From NCBI RefSeq assembly GCF_000766795.1, contig NZ_JPDS01000002.1, forward strand, positions 997,001 to 1,061,000: a DNA stretch of 64,000 nt, in the 5' to 3' direction. The translations under genes and the position numbers were made by a program. This stretch comes from Polaribacter sp. Hel1_85 (lineage in GTDB: Bacteria > Bacteroidota > Bacteroidia > Flavobacteriales > Flavobacteriaceae). Below are positions 17,284 to 26,619 of the stretch, piece after piece. Numbering within the stretch: the stretch's first letter is position 1; every line of letters starts with the position of its first letter. Under the pieces are notes generated by a model that searched no databases, was not told the DNA's origin, and saw nothing but the letters and a program-made list of their open reading frames with translations.

Positions 17284-18326
17284 ATTTTTACAATTAGCTC
17301 ATCTTTATCATTCATTGAAGCTCTGTACATACCAGTAGTATTAAATTCAAAAGACATATTTCCGTTTTTGTCTAAAGCAACAACGCCTCCAGTTCCACCA
17401 AGTTTTGTCAATTTATTTTGAATGACATCCTTTGTGGCTTCTTTCAATGTTTTTTGTTGGTATTCTATCTGTGCAGAAATATCATACGCAACTTGACTTC
17501 TTATAAAATATTCTCCCCAACCTGTAGATGAAACTCCACAGGTTTTATTATTTGCATAGGTACCAGAACCAATAATTGGGGCATCACCAATTCTTCCCCA
17601 ACGTTTGTTAGTCATTCCTCCCGTCGAAGTTCCTGCAGCAATGTTTCCATATTTGTCTAAAGCAACACAACCTACAGTTCCAAATTTTGCATTTTTAATA
17701 TCTGCATCGTAAAAAGCAGCTTTTTTATCATTATGGTCTAATTCAGTTTTATTTCTATTTTTAATTCTTTGTAAAGATTTAAAACGTTTTTCTGTATAAA
17801 AGTAACTTGGATCTACAATTTCCAAACCTTTTTCTTTAGCAAAAACAGAGGCTCCTTTACCAGAAAGCATTACATGATCTGAATCTGTCATCACTTTTAT
17901 AGCCAGTTCTATAGGGCTTTTTACGTTTGTAACTCCTGCAACTGCACCAGCATTTAATGTTTTTCCATCCATAAAAGAGGCGTCTAATTCATTGGTTTCT
18001 TCATGGGTAAAAACAGCTCCTTTTCCTGCATTAAATAATGGAGATTCTTCCATTACTTGAATCGTTTTCATTAGTGCATTTTGGCTAGTTCCACCATTTT
18101 TTAATATAGTATGACCAACTTTAATAGCTTCTTCTAGTTTTGCTTTATAAGCAACTTCTTTTTCATCAGACATATTTTTCTTTAAAATAGTTCCTGCTCC
18201 TCCATGAATTATAATAGCAAACTCATTATGTTTTATATCTATTTTCTTTTCTTTGGATGAATTTTCTGACTCATTTTTACATCCTAATAGTATTAGAAGA
18301 GAGAAAAGTAGTAAGTAGTTTTTCAT
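17271..18326 (-). CDS. Isoaspartyl peptidase / L-asparaginase (N-terminal nucleophile hydrolase), lipoprotein
   Basis: A 351-residue plant-type asparaginase with a lipoprotein signal (LILLGC). The precursor should cut itself before the Thr of KFGTVGCVALD (about residue 217), which becomes the nucleophile. Around it are the usual HGGAGT at about 41-46, ELDASFMDGKTLNAGAVAG, the GGMTNKRWGRIGDAP substrate loop and GTGGVVALD at the end. It degrades isoaspartyl dipeptides or asparagine outside the inner membrane. Full length. It has no obvious operon partner. Confidence 0.93.
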   Translation of the reverse strand: MKNYLLLFSLLILLGCKNESENSSKEKKIDIKHNEFAIIIHGGAGTILKKNMSDEKEVAYKAKLEEAIKVGHTILKNGGTSQNALMKTIQVMEESPLFNAGKGAVFTHEETNELDASFMDGKTLNAGAVAGVTNVKSPIELAIKVMTDSDHVMLSGKGASVFAKEKGLEIVDPSYFYTEKRFKSLQRIKNRNKTELDHNDKKAAFYDADIKNAKFGTVGCVALDKYGNIAAGTSTGGMTNKRWGRIGDAPIIGSGTYANNKTCGVSSTGWGEYFIRSQVAYDISAQIEYQQKTLKEATKDVIQNKLTKLGGTGGVVALDKNGNMSFEFNTTGMYRASMNDKDELIVKIYIE

Positions 18327-18438
18327 AATTTATTGTTTAAAATTAAACAATTATTATTGTTTTTGTTTAATTTATATTTCTGCAATATTATTCGTAATTT
18401 CGTTCTTCGAATTTAAACAACAAAAACGGAACTGCAAA

Positions 18439-19980
18439 ATGACAGACTTTGGAATTAAAGAAGCTTTAAAAAGATTAGGTTTAAAAGATATAAATGAAGG
18501 AACTTCTACAGGATCAAATAATTTTTCTAATGGCGAAATTATAGAAAGTTATTCTCCTGTTGATGGAAAATTGATTGGAAAAGTAAAGTCTACTTCAAAA
18601 GAAGATTACGAAAAAGTGATGGAAGCAGCGACTAAAGCTTTTCAAACTTTTAGAAATATACCAGCTCCACAAAGAGGAGAAATTGTACGTCAATTTGGAA
18701 ATAAATTAAGAGATTTAAAAGAGCCATTAGGGAAATTAGTTTCTTATGAAATGGGAAAATCTTTGCAAGAAGGTTATGGAGAAGTTCAAGAGATGATTGA
18801 TATCTGTGATTTTGCTGTAGGTTTATCTCGTCAATTAAACGGACAAACAATTCCGTCTGAAAGACCAGGACATGTTATGAGAGAACAATGGCATCCAATA
18901 GGTGTTGTTGGTATTATCTCTGCTTTTAATTTTCCTGTCGCAGTTTGGGCTTGGAACACAGCTTTAGCTTGGATTTGTGGTGATGTTTGTGTCTGGAAAG
19001 CTTCAGAAAAAGCACCTTTGTGTTCTGTTGCATGTCAGAATATTATTGCATCAATTTTAAAAGAAAACAATTTACCAGAAGGAATTTCTTGTATTATAAA
19101 TGGAGATTATAAAGTTGGTGAATTGATGACAACTGATACTAGAATTCCTTTAATCTCAGCTACAGGATCTACAAGAATGGGAAGAATTGTTGGTACAACT
19201 GTTGCCCAACGATTTGGAAAATCCTTATTAGAATTAGGTGGTAATAATGCTATTATTATTACTCCAACTGCAGATTTAAAAGTAGTTGTTCCTGGAGCAG
19301 TTTTTGGAGCTGTTGGAACTTGTGGACAACGTTGTACATCAACAAGAAGATTAATTATTCATGAATCTGTGTATGATAAAGTTAGAGATGCAATTGTTGG
19401 TGCTTATAAACAATTAACTATTGGAAATCCTTTGGATGAAAAAAATCATATTGGTCCGTTAATTGATCATGATTCTGTGAATACTTATTTAGCTGCTATT
19501 GAAAAAGCAAAAGCTGAAGGAGGAAATGTATTAGTTGAAGGTGGTGTTTTAGAAGGAGAAGGATATGAATCTGGTTGTTATGTAAAACCAGCAATTATTG
19601 AAGCAGAAAACCATTTTGAAATTGTACAAGATGAAACTTTTGCTCCAATTTTATACTTAATGAAGTATTCTGGTGAAGTAGAAAATGCTATTGAAAAACA
19701 AAATGGTGTTGCTCAAGGATTATCTTCTGCAATTATGACCAATGAATTGAAAGAAGCTGAGAAATTTTTGTCTTATGCTGGTTCAGATTGTGGAATTGCA
19801 AACGTAAATATTGGTACTTCTGGCGCAGAAATTGGTGGTGCTTTTGGTGGTGAAAAAGAAACAGGTGGAGGTAGAGAATCTGGTTCTGATGCTTGGAAAA
19901 TATATATGCGTAGACAAACAAATACTATTAATTATTCTGATGAATTGCCTTTAGCTCAAGGAATTAAGTTTGATCTTTAA
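18439..19980 (+). CDS. Aldehyde dehydrogenase, ALDH7 (aminoadipate-semialdehyde dehydrogenase) type
   Basis: A 513-residue NAD-dependent aldehyde dehydrogenase. It has FNFPVAVWAWNTALAWICGD for cofactor binding, the general base in LELGGNN (about 267) and the nucleophile Cys299 in GTCGQRCTSTRR. The N-terminal GLKDINEGTSTGS and the C-terminal GGEKETGGGRESGSDAWKIY are characteristic of the ALDH7 (antiquitin) group, which oxidises alpha-aminoadipate semialdehyde in lysine breakdown. The gene is alone, with a terminator downstream, so the lysine pathway assignment rests on the family. Confidence 0.9.
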   Translation: MTDFGIKEALKRLGLKDINEGTSTGSNNFSNGEIIESYSPVDGKLIGKVKSTSKEDYEKVMEAATKAFQTFRNIPAPQRGEIVRQFGNKLRDLKEPLGKLVSYEMGKSLQEGYGEVQEMIDICDFAVGLSRQLNGQTIPSERPGHVMREQWHPIGVVGIISAFNFPVAVWAWNTALAWICGDVCVWKASEKAPLCSVACQNIIASILKENNLPEGISCIINGDYKVGELMTTDTRIPLISATGSTRMGRIVGTTVAQRFGKSLLELGGNNAIIITPTADLKVVVPGAVFGAVGTCGQRCTSTRRLIIHESVYDKVRDAIVGAYKQLTIGNPLDEKNHIGPLIDHDSVNTYLAAIEKAKAEGGNVLVEGGVLEGEGYESGCYVKPAIIEAENHFEIVQDETFAPILYLMKYSGEVENAIEKQNGVAQGLSSAIMTNELKEAEKFLSYAGSDCGIANVNIGTSGAEIGGAFGGEKETGGGRESGSDAWKIYMRRQTNTINYSDELPLAQGIKFDL

Positions 19981-20002
19981 GAGATTTAAAATATATTTAT
20001 AG

Positions 20003-20036
20003 CAAACCCAAATCATAATGATTTGGGTTTTTTATT
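20003..20036 (+). terminator. Rho-independent terminator after the aldehyde dehydrogenase gene
   Basis: AACCCAAATCA, a three-base loop and TGATTTGGGTT followed by a T-rich run, 25 bases after the stop codon. Confidence 0.9.
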
Positions 20037-20079
20037 TTCTGCGAATTAAACTATCTTTCTTTTTTAAAGTCTAAAGTTC

Positions 20080-21452
20080 ATGAAATCAGCACATATACAA
20101 CATTTATATAACAGAGTTGGTTTTGGTATTACACCAAAAGAATTGGCTCGTTTATCAAAAAAAGTAAAAAAAATGTAGTTAACGAGTTGTTTAATTCTTC
20201 TAAGAAAACAACACCTTTAAAGCTAGATACTTCTTTTTTGAATGGTAAAACAAATAAAGATTTTAAAGACAAAGAGAAGAAGAGAGAACTTCAGAAAATA
20301 AGTAGAAAAAAAGTACAAGAATTTTCTGCAGCTTGGTTACAAAGACTAAATAATCCTACAGAAATTTTACGTGAAAAAATGACTTTATTTTGGACAAATC
20401 ATTTTGTTTGTGAGAGTAAAAACATCTTATTTGTAGAGAGTTATAATAATGTGTTACGTAAAAATGCTTTGGGGAATTTTGGCGATTTCACAAAAATAGT
20501 TTCTAAAGAACCTGCAATGCTTGGTTATTTGAACAACAAACAGAACAAGAAAAAAAGTCCGAATGAGAATTTTGCTCGAGAATTAATGGAGCTTTTTACT
20601 TTGGGTCAAGATCATTATACAGAAAAAGATATTAAAGAATCTGCACGCTCTTTTACTGGATATAGTTATCAATTTAAAGGTGAGTTTTTCTTTAGAGAAA
20701 AGCATCATGATGAAAAAGAAAAAACCTTTTTTGGTAAAACTGGTAATTTTAATGGTGATGATATTATTGACATAATTTTAGAGAAAAAACAATGTGCTCG
20801 TTTTATTTCAGAAAAAATATACACCTATTTTGTAAACGAAAGCATCAACAAGAATCATGTAGATGATATGGTTGATGTGCTTTACAAAGATTATAACATT
20901 GAAAACTTAATGCGTTTTGTATTACTGTCTAAATGGTTTTATGATGATGAAAATATAGGAACTAAAATAAAATCTCCAATAGAATTTTTAGTAGGAATTA
21001 ATACAATTGTGCCTTATAAAATAGAAAATCCAAAGCAAGTTATATTACTTCAGAGATTGTTAGGCCAAATATTAATGAAACCACCAAATGTTGCTGGTTG
21101 GAAAACGGGACGAAATTGGATTGACAGCAACACCATTGTAACACGTTTGCGTTTGCCTTCTGTGCTATTAAACAATGCAGAGATTGCCTATTCAGAAAAA
21201 GGTGATGAAGAAACCATTATTACCAATTTTAAGAAAAGAAAATTAAGAAAAAAAGCTTATGTAAAAGTGAGTGAAGATTGGAGTTCTTTTGAGGAAAATT
21301 ATAAAAATGAATCTAATAAAGATTTGGTGCATCAAATAATTACATCCGAGGTAAATAAAGGAACAGTAGAAATGTTAGAGAGAAATTTGCAATTGTCTAA
21401 GCGAGATTTTGTAGTACAATTAATGAGTTTACCTGAATATCAACTTTGCTAA
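20080..21452 (+). CDS. DUF1800 family protein, frame broken at an A8 run
   Basis: A DUF1800 protein of about 457 residues whose frame is interrupted after 32 codons. The first part from ATG 20080 reads MKSAHIQHLYNRVGFGITPK and stops at TAG 20176. One base back, the frame continues NVVNELFNSSKK to 21452 with the family motifs LREKMTLFWTNHFV, NENFARELMELFTLG and PPNVAGWKTGRNWI. The change is at eight A residues (20166-20173) forming the heptamer A AAA AAA in frame, so a programmed or slippage -1 frameshift, an assembly error or a real mutation are all possible. It is 12 bases before the DUF1501 gene, its usual partner. Confidence 0.8.
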
Positions 21453-21464
21453 ATTTTGAAACAC

Positions 21465-22655
21465 ATGAAACGTAGAGATTTTTTAAAACAGTCAACTTTA
21501 GCTTCAGGAATGTTTTTTGTGCCTCAATTTTTAAAGGCATTTGAGAATAATTCAACGAAACCTTTTAGTAATAAAAAAGTAGTTATTATTCAGTTAAAAG
21601 GAGGTAATGATGGTTTGAATACTGTTGTTCCATTTAACAATGATATTTATTATCAACAAAGAAATAATATTGCCATAAAACAAAACGATTTATTTAAGAT
21701 TTCTGATGAAGTTGGGCTTCATAAAAGCTTACAACCTCTACAAAAATTATATGATAAAGGCTTTGTGAGTATTATAAACAATGTAGGATATCCAAATCCA
21801 AACTTATCACATTTTAGAGCTACAGATATTTGGCAAACAGCAAGTGATAGTAATGAATATTTACAAAATGGTTGGGTAGGCCGTTATTTAGATTACACAA
21901 AAGGAAATCCTTACAATGCTATTGAAGTTGATGAAAGTTTGTCTTTAATGATGAAAGGAAAAACGCAAAATGGATTGGCAATTACAGATCCAAAACTGTT
22001 TTACAATTCTATGAAATTGCCATTTTTTAATAATGTTGTAAGCAATTATAATGATGCACATTTAAGCGAACATAACTTAGGGTATTTGTACAACACAATG
22101 ATTGATGCAAAATCTTCTGCAAAACATATTTACGAAAAAAGTAGTACAAAAAACACCTCTGCAGAATACCCCAAAAACTTGTTTGGAAAACAGTTAAAAA
22201 CGATTTCTCAGTTTATAAATTCTGGGTTAGAAACTCAGGTGTATTATGCTGGTTTAAGTGGGTTTGATACACATGCAAATCAGACAAATACACAAGAACG
22301 ATTATTAAAAGTTTATGCAGAAAGTTTAGATATTTTTGTAGATGATTTACAAAAAAACAACACGTTTGATGATGTGTTGATTCTTACATTTTCAGAATTT
22401 GGAAGACGTGTAAAACAAAACGAATCTAAAGGAACAGATCACGGAACTGCAAATAATGTTTTTGTGATGGGTAAAAACTTAAAGAAACAAGGTTTGTATA
22501 ACAACTTACCAAATTTAGAAGATTTAGATAAAAACGGAAATCTAAAATATGAAATAGATTTTAGAGAAATTTATGCAACAATTTTAGACAAATGGTTACA
22601 AGTAGATGATGTTGCTATTTTAAATAAATCGTTTTCTAAATTAGGGTTTGTTTAG
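21465..22655 (+). CDS. DUF1501 family secreted protein
   Basis: A 396-residue protein that starts MKRRDFLKQSTLASGMFFVP, a twin-arginine-like signal. ATG at 21465 is preferred over TTG at 21456. Motifs include LKGGNDGLNTVVPF (about 43), SHFRATDIWQT, AGLSGFDTHANQ and FSEFGRRVKQNESKGTDHGT, with the His and Asp residues of the alkaline-phosphatase-like fold of this family (metal-dependent, also linked to sulfatases). DUF1501 and DUF1800 genes are paired in many bacteria and probably act together outside the cytoplasm; the substrate is not known. Confidence 0.88.
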   Translation: MKRRDFLKQSTLASGMFFVPQFLKAFENNSTKPFSNKKVVIIQLKGGNDGLNTVVPFNNDIYYQQRNNIAIKQNDLFKISDEVGLHKSLQPLQKLYDKGFVSIINNVGYPNPNLSHFRATDIWQTASDSNEYLQNGWVGRYLDYTKGNPYNAIEVDESLSLMMKGKTQNGLAITDPKLFYNSMKLPFFNNVVSNYNDAHLSEHNLGYLYNTMIDAKSSAKHIYEKSSTKNTSAEYPKNLFGKQLKTISQFINSGLETQVYYAGLSGFDTHANQTNTQERLLKVYAESLDIFVDDLQKNNTFDDVLILTFSEFGRRVKQNESKGTDHGTANNVFVMGKNLKKQGLYNNLPNLEDLDKNGNLKYEIDFREIYATILDKWLQVDDVAILNKSFSKLGFV

Positions 22656-22717
22656 AATTTGACTTTCCAATAAAAATGAACTAAAACTTACCTTATCATT
22701 ATCGTTAAACGAAATAC

Positions 22718-23857
22718 TTAACCATACTTTACTTTTCTAATAACACGTAATGCTTCTTTGTATTTGATATAAGTTGTTTTGTTTTCTAGATTTCTAATAT
22801 GATTTTTTACTTTTTTCAGTTGTTCTGCAGCATCTAAAAAACCATGTAAAAAGCAAATAAGACAGTTTGTTGGCAAGCGTAAAACATCTTCATGTTCTAT
22901 AACAGAAAGCGGAATTTTATTTTCAATTTTCTTTATAATTGAATTACAACTATTATTAATATGCTGAATAATTTCGTTATTAAATTTAGGAGGGATAAAC
23001 AAGAATTCATTTATAATATCATGCTGTCCATTTTCTTTAAAATTGATAATTGTTTTCTCTAAAGGATATAATTTTTCTTGCTTTTCTAAACCTAAAAAAA
23101 TGTATTCTGTTATAATAAATGAACGATTATTATAACTAATTTGCACTTCATCTAAAGAAGAAAAAAATAGTTTTACTTGCTCGTTTATCAATTCAATATC
23201 TACTCTAGAAAAGAATTCTTCATCATTTAAAACTTTCTTTTCTCCTGCCCAACAGAGCACAAATTGCTCATTAAAAACCTTATATTGTGGGTTGTATTCT
23301 GGTTTGTGATTATTAATAAAATCGAAAACTCCATCTAAAGTAAGTTCTATGTTATTACGAGCATTTTTTTCTATTGCAGAAACAATTTCTTTATTCGTGT
23401 TGCGTAATTCAAAATTTATAGATGCAGGCATTGAGTTGCTTCCACGTCTGTAGAAAGCAGCTCCTTTTTTATATTTCCATGCATTTTTTAAAAGTGAAGT
23501 AATTTTATTATTAGGATGAATAGTAACCAAACCAACTACTTTATGACGTGGTAATCTTGGAAAAGGTACGTTTTCATATTCAATTTTTGGTGGATTTTTA
23601 AGATAAGCATTTACCAAATTTTGAATTTTGCTGTCATCAAAAAAATCGACACCAATTATTTTGTTTTCTTCATCTTCAATACCAATTACGATATAAGAAT
23701 TATTGGCCGGATTTGAGTTTGAAAGTGCGCAAATATGTTTTAAAAACTTAGCTTTTCCGTCTTTAGAACTTAATGATATTTCTTGCTTTTTATCATAAAA
23801 ACTATTCTCATCATTATGAGAAAGTAGGTTTTTGATAAGTAAGCGTTTGTTAATCAT
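22718..23857 (-). CDS. AlbA_2 (Schlafen-type) putative DNA-binding/ATPase protein
   Basis: A 379-residue protein with an N-terminal AlbA_2 domain: DKKQEISLSSKDGKAKFLKH, a Ser-Asn-rich NSNPANNSYIVIGIED and GAAFYRRGSNSMPA. The rest (about 160-379) has no family I recognise and includes a helical end. AlbA_2 proteins are often called transcriptional regulators or ATP-binding proteins, and some belong to defence systems, but nothing here settles the role. Its ATG overlaps the stop of a short aldo/keto reductase remnant (ATGA), so it may be translated from the same message as the upstream SDR gene. Confidence 0.8.
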   Translation of the reverse strand: MINKRLLIKNLLSHNDENSFYDKKQEISLSSKDGKAKFLKHICALSNSNPANNSYIVIGIEDEENKIIGVDFFDDSKIQNLVNAYLKNPPKIEYENVPFPRLPRHKVVGLVTIHPNNKITSLLKNAWKYKKGAAFYRRGSNSMPASINFELRNTNKEIVSAIEKNARNNIELTLDGVFDFINNHKPEYNPQYKVFNEQFVLCWAGEKKVLNDEEFFSRVDIELINEQVKLFFSSLDEVQISYNNRSFIITEYIFLGLEKQEKLYPLEKTIINFKENGQHDIINEFLFIPPKFNNEIIQHINNSCNSIIKKIENKIPLSVIEHEDVLRLPTNCLICFLHGFLDAAEQLKKVKNHIRNLENKTTYIKYKEALRVIRKVKYG

Positions 23858-23997
23858 TTTAAGGCATTTCTTCTCCTTGACTTGCTTCTAGTAGAATTCT
23901 CATTTTCCACGCAAAACTGTATCATATCAACTTGTTCTTTTGTAGAAAATTGTTTTCCCCAAGACATACAACCAATTATTATTTCTGATTTTGGCAT
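23854..23997 (-). pseudogene. Remnant of an aldo/keto reductase N terminus
   Basis: A 47-codon reading frame begins MPKSEIIIGCMSWG and continues KQFSTKEQVDMIQFCVENEN. This is the start of flavobacterial aldo/keto reductases, in which the usual next words are TTFDHADIYG. Here the similarity ends after ENENST and the frame closes with a basic tail. It starts one base after the SDR stop codon and its TGA overlaps the ATG of the AlbA_2 gene. The reductase body has been lost; a short expressed leader peptide cannot be excluded. Confidence 0.7.
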
Positions 23998-23998
23998 T

Positions 23999-24751
23999 TT
24001 ACTCTCTATTTAAAATTGTTGGTGTTGCTTGTGCTGTTGGGTATACCACTAAATCTTCGATATTTACATGATAAGGTCTTGTAACTACAAAATGAATAAT
24101 ATCTGCAATATCTTCCGCTTGTAAAGCTTTATAACCCGCATAAACAGATTTTGCTTTCTCAGTGTCACCTTTAAAACGCACATCAGAAAACTCAGTCTCT
24201 ACAGCTCCAGGATGAATTGCAGAAACACGAATGTTGTGTTTATTTAAATCAATTCTCATTCCTTTATTTAGAGCGTTTACAGCATGTTTAGAAGCACAAT
24301 ACACATTTCCATTAGGATAAACATCTTTTGCTGCTATAGAGCCAATATTTACAATAAAACCACTATTTCTTTCTGTCATTTGAGGAATAATAGCTTTCGA
24401 AACGTATAACAATCCTTTTACATTAATATCTAGCATTGCATCCCAATCATCTAAACTTCCTTCTTGAATGCTTGCTAACCCATGTGCGTTTCCTGCATTA
24501 TTGATTAGAATATCAATTTGTTTAAAATTTTTGGGTAGAGAATTTATCGCAGTTGCTACTTCATCTCTTTTAGAGACATCAAACTGTAAAGTGGTTACTT
24601 CTGTGAGTTTGCTTAATTCTTTTTGAAGTTTTTTTAACCTTTCAGCTCTTCTTCCACAAAGAATAAGCCTAATATTATTTTTTGCAAAAATTTCTGCAGT
24701 TGCTTTTCCAATTCCTGATGTTGCTCCGGTAATAAATGCTGTTTGTTTCAT
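23999..24751 (-). CDS. Short-chain dehydrogenase/reductase (YdfG-like)
   Basis: A 250-residue classical SDR. GATSGIGKATAE (about 8-19) binds NADP, RRAER gives the phosphate preference, NNAGNAHGL (about 84) is the NNAG motif, the catalytic Ser is in VNIGSIAAKD and the catalytic pair Tyr-x-x-x-Lys in YCASKHAVNAL. The pattern and length match the YdfG group of 3-hydroxy acid (serine, allo-threonine) dehydrogenases. Directly followed by the aldo/keto reductase remnant. Confidence 0.9.
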   Translation of the reverse strand: MKQTAFITGATSGIGKATAEIFAKNNIRLILCGRRAERLKKLQKELSKLTEVTTLQFDVSKRDEVATAINSLPKNFKQIDILINNAGNAHGLASIQEGSLDDWDAMLDINVKGLLYVSKAIIPQMTERNSGFIVNIGSIAAKDVYPNGNVYCASKHAVNALNKGMRIDLNKHNIRVSAIHPGAVETEFSDVRFKGDTEKAKSVYAGYKALQAEDIADIIHFVVTRPYHVNIEDLVVYPTAQATPTILNRE

Positions 24752-24769
24752 TTGTTTGATTTAATATCA

Positions 24770-24826
24770 CTTTGAGCGCAGTTGAGAAGTAATAAAAACA
24801 AGTCTCGTCTGCGCTCGACCAGACAA
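24770..24826. repeat. Cruciform repeat GAGCGCAG
   Basis: GAGCGCAGTTGAGA (24774-24787) and TCTCGTCTGCGCTC (24803-24816) form a 14-base inverted repeat with two mismatched positions, upstream of the SDR gene. Its TCACTTTGAGCGCAG opening resembles the TCATTTTGAGCGAAG repeats elsewhere in the window, so it is probably a GC-richer member of that group. Confidence 0.7.
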
Positions 24827-24918
24827 AAAGTTTATACTTTTCTAATATTTAAAATTATGAAAACTAGTGCTGATATATAGATTTTACCCTGTAATTTTTT
24901 CATCAATTATTAACAAAG

Positions 24919-24949
24919 AAAAAACCGCTCTTCCCAGAGCGGTTTTCCT
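24919..24949 (-). terminator. Rho-independent terminator of the 24998 lipoprotein gene
   Basis: Stem AAAACCGCTCT / AGAGCGGTTTT with a four-base loop; on the minus strand it ends in a T-rich run. A weaker hairpin ATTGGTTATT / AATAACCAAT (24954-24976) lies between it and the stop codon. Confidence 0.9.
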
Positions 24950-24997
24950 TTCAATTGGTTATTGAGAATAACCAATCAAAAATCAACTAACCAAACT

Positions 24998-25939
24998 TTA
25001 TTTTAAATTTCTTCTAATTTTTGTTTTTCTTTCTACTTTAGTACGTTTTCTTCCATCATTCCTTACAATATTTTTTGCTTCTATTTTAGATTTTCCACCT
25101 TTTAAATACTGTACAAATCCTCTTCCTGAAAACTCATATGTAGTTTTTGTATCTACATTGTAAAGTTCTATTCTTCCATCATTAATAACGCTTAATTCGA
25201 ACTCTTCAATATCTCCTTCATCATAATTAAGTGTTAAAATTTTTAGGTCTTCATAACCAGTTACATCGTAGATTTCATATCCTCCAACGTAATCCCAATT
25301 TATATAATCAACTTGTGTGCCAAAACTATCTTGAGAACTATAAAATGTTGTTATATTTTCTGGTGTAAATGCTAAATAATTTTCGTAATCAAATGTATTT
25401 GGAATTCCACCTGTTGTTGTTACCTTTTCCCAAGCAACATATTCTTGTAAAAAGTATTCAATGTTTTCGTAAAATAATTTATCATAATCAAACTGGTTTA
25501 CTTGATAACCAATTAAATAATAGTTTACATTTTGTCTGTAGTTATATAATCTTATTTCATTATTCGAGATTATAGTAACTTCAAAGTCATTTGCTCCATC
25601 TATATCATGATTTGTTTCTAACAAACCATTATAAGTATTGTAAGTTCCTACATCAATTCCTAAACCATTTCCTGTTCTGCCAATATCTACAATGTTATTG
25701 TTTGCATACAAAGTTCCGTTTAAAAATGATAAAGTAAACGCTTTAGAAACATAAGGGATATCACCATTTCCAGAAGTTCTGTGATAATCTACATACCATA
25801 CATCATATTCAGAAACTATATTTTCTAATGAAACTTGATTATTATAATTATCTTCAAATGAATCATGATAAATTGCTGAACAAGAACTTAACAGGGTTCC
25901 TGTTATTATAATTGTTAAAAGTAATTTTAGAGATTTCAT
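24998..25939 (-). CDS. Flavobacterial lipoprotein with two related beta-rich halves
   Basis: A 313-residue lipoprotein (LLSSC). The first half carries AFTLSFLNGTLYANNN, DFEVTIISNNEIRLYNYRQ and YYLIGYQ; the second carries LAFTPENITTFYSSQD, EFELSVINDGRIELYNVDT and YEFSGRGFVQYL. These line up as an internal duplication of a lipocalin-like domain. The last 30 residues are very basic (KRTKVERKTKIRRNLK). The family is conserved in Flavobacteriaceae; some entries carry an adenylyltransferase name that nothing in this sequence supports. Function unknown. It has its own terminator. Confidence 0.8.
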   Translation of the reverse strand: MKSLKLLLTIIITGTLLSSCSAIYHDSFEDNYNNQVSLENIVSEYDVWYVDYHRTSGNGDIPYVSKAFTLSFLNGTLYANNNIVDIGRTGNGLGIDVGTYNTYNGLLETNHDIDGANDFEVTIISNNEIRLYNYRQNVNYYLIGYQVNQFDYDKLFYENIEYFLQEYVAWEKVTTTGGIPNTFDYENYLAFTPENITTFYSSQDSFGTQVDYINWDYVGGYEIYDVTGYEDLKILTLNYDEGDIEEFELSVINDGRIELYNVDTKTTYEFSGRGFVQYLKGGKSKIEAKNIVRNDGRKRTKVERKTKIRRNLK

Positions 25940-25991
25940 AAGCTTGTATTTAATGGTTATGCTTATAAATATTCAAAATGTGTGCCAAAAT

Positions 25992-26021
25992 AAAAAACCA
26001 CTCTAAATTGAGTGGTTTTTA
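25992..26021 (-). terminator. Terminator of the 26038 lipoprotein gene
   Basis: AAAACCACTC, loop, GAGTGGTTTT with T tract on the minus strand, 17 bases after the stop codon. Confidence 0.88.
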
Positions 26022-26037
26022 TCTGGTAATCAATTGA

Positions 26038-26502
26038 TTACTGTATTTTTGGAAAAGAGCTTCTGTCTTGTTTTTTTATGTTTTTAATTTTAACATATCT
26101 TGTTTCTCCTCCTAAATGATAACTAAGAACAGCTTCATTATCTTTTAATTCGAAAGGAAAATTATCAGGTTCAGGAATTTTGTTTTTTAATTCTTTTTTA
26201 GGGTCTGAATGTAAAATTAAGTCAGGTTTATTTCTTTTTGAAGTATTAAAATGTGCTATTAAAAGTGAAGCATCTTTTATTTCTACTTTAGTAGATTTTT
26301 TTCTAAAGTATAATGAATCAAATTCTATTGGAGATGTATTTTTTAATTGAATTTGTACATTTATACCACTAACTCCAGGTACACCTCCAACCCAAGAATA
26401 GTATTTTGCTGAATCAATTTTAAAGGGAGGGTTTGTTTCAAAATTAGTACTTCCACATTGTGAAAAACTAAAAATTATTGTCAGTATTGATAAAATTTTC
26501 AT
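26038..26502 (-). CDS. Small lipoprotein of unknown function
   Basis: About 154 residues from the ATG at 26502 (an in-frame ATG at 26511 would add MRT). The lipoprotein signal ends in FSFSQC. The mature part contains YYSWVGGVPGVSGINVQIQL and PIEFDSLYFRKKSTKVEI, with a late ELKDNEAVLSYHLGGETRYV, suggesting a small beta sandwich. No family recognised. It is monocistronic, with a terminator after it and the ATP synthase genes' terminator before it. Confidence 0.7.
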   Translation of the reverse strand: MKILSILTIIFSFSQCGSTNFETNPPFKIDSAKYYSWVGGVPGVSGINVQIQLKNTSPIEFDSLYFRKKSTKVEIKDASLLIAHFNTSKRNKPDLILHSDPKKELKNKIPEPDNFPFELKDNEAVLSYHLGGETRYVKIKNIKKQDRSSFPKIQ

Positions 26503-26554
26503 TGTCCTCATTTTTTCTTTTTTAGAATAGACTCAAACTATATGCCAAGATATA

Positions 26555-26590
26555 AAAAAAGCGAACTAAATTGGCTCGCTTTAATATTTT
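26555..26590 (-). terminator. Terminator of the atpBEFHAG operon
   Basis: AAAGCGA (26558-26564) and TCGCTTT (26577-26583) with an 12-base loop; the minus strand reads into a T tract (the A run at 26553-26560). Confidence 0.75.
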
Positions 26591-26619
26591 TATAAAATTT
26601 GACTAAGCTTTTGCTTTGT

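Noticed and set aside
24954-24976. Second terminator after the 24998 lipoprotein gene
   Set aside because: The stem is perfect but no T tract follows; the hairpin at 24919-24949 is the proper terminator.
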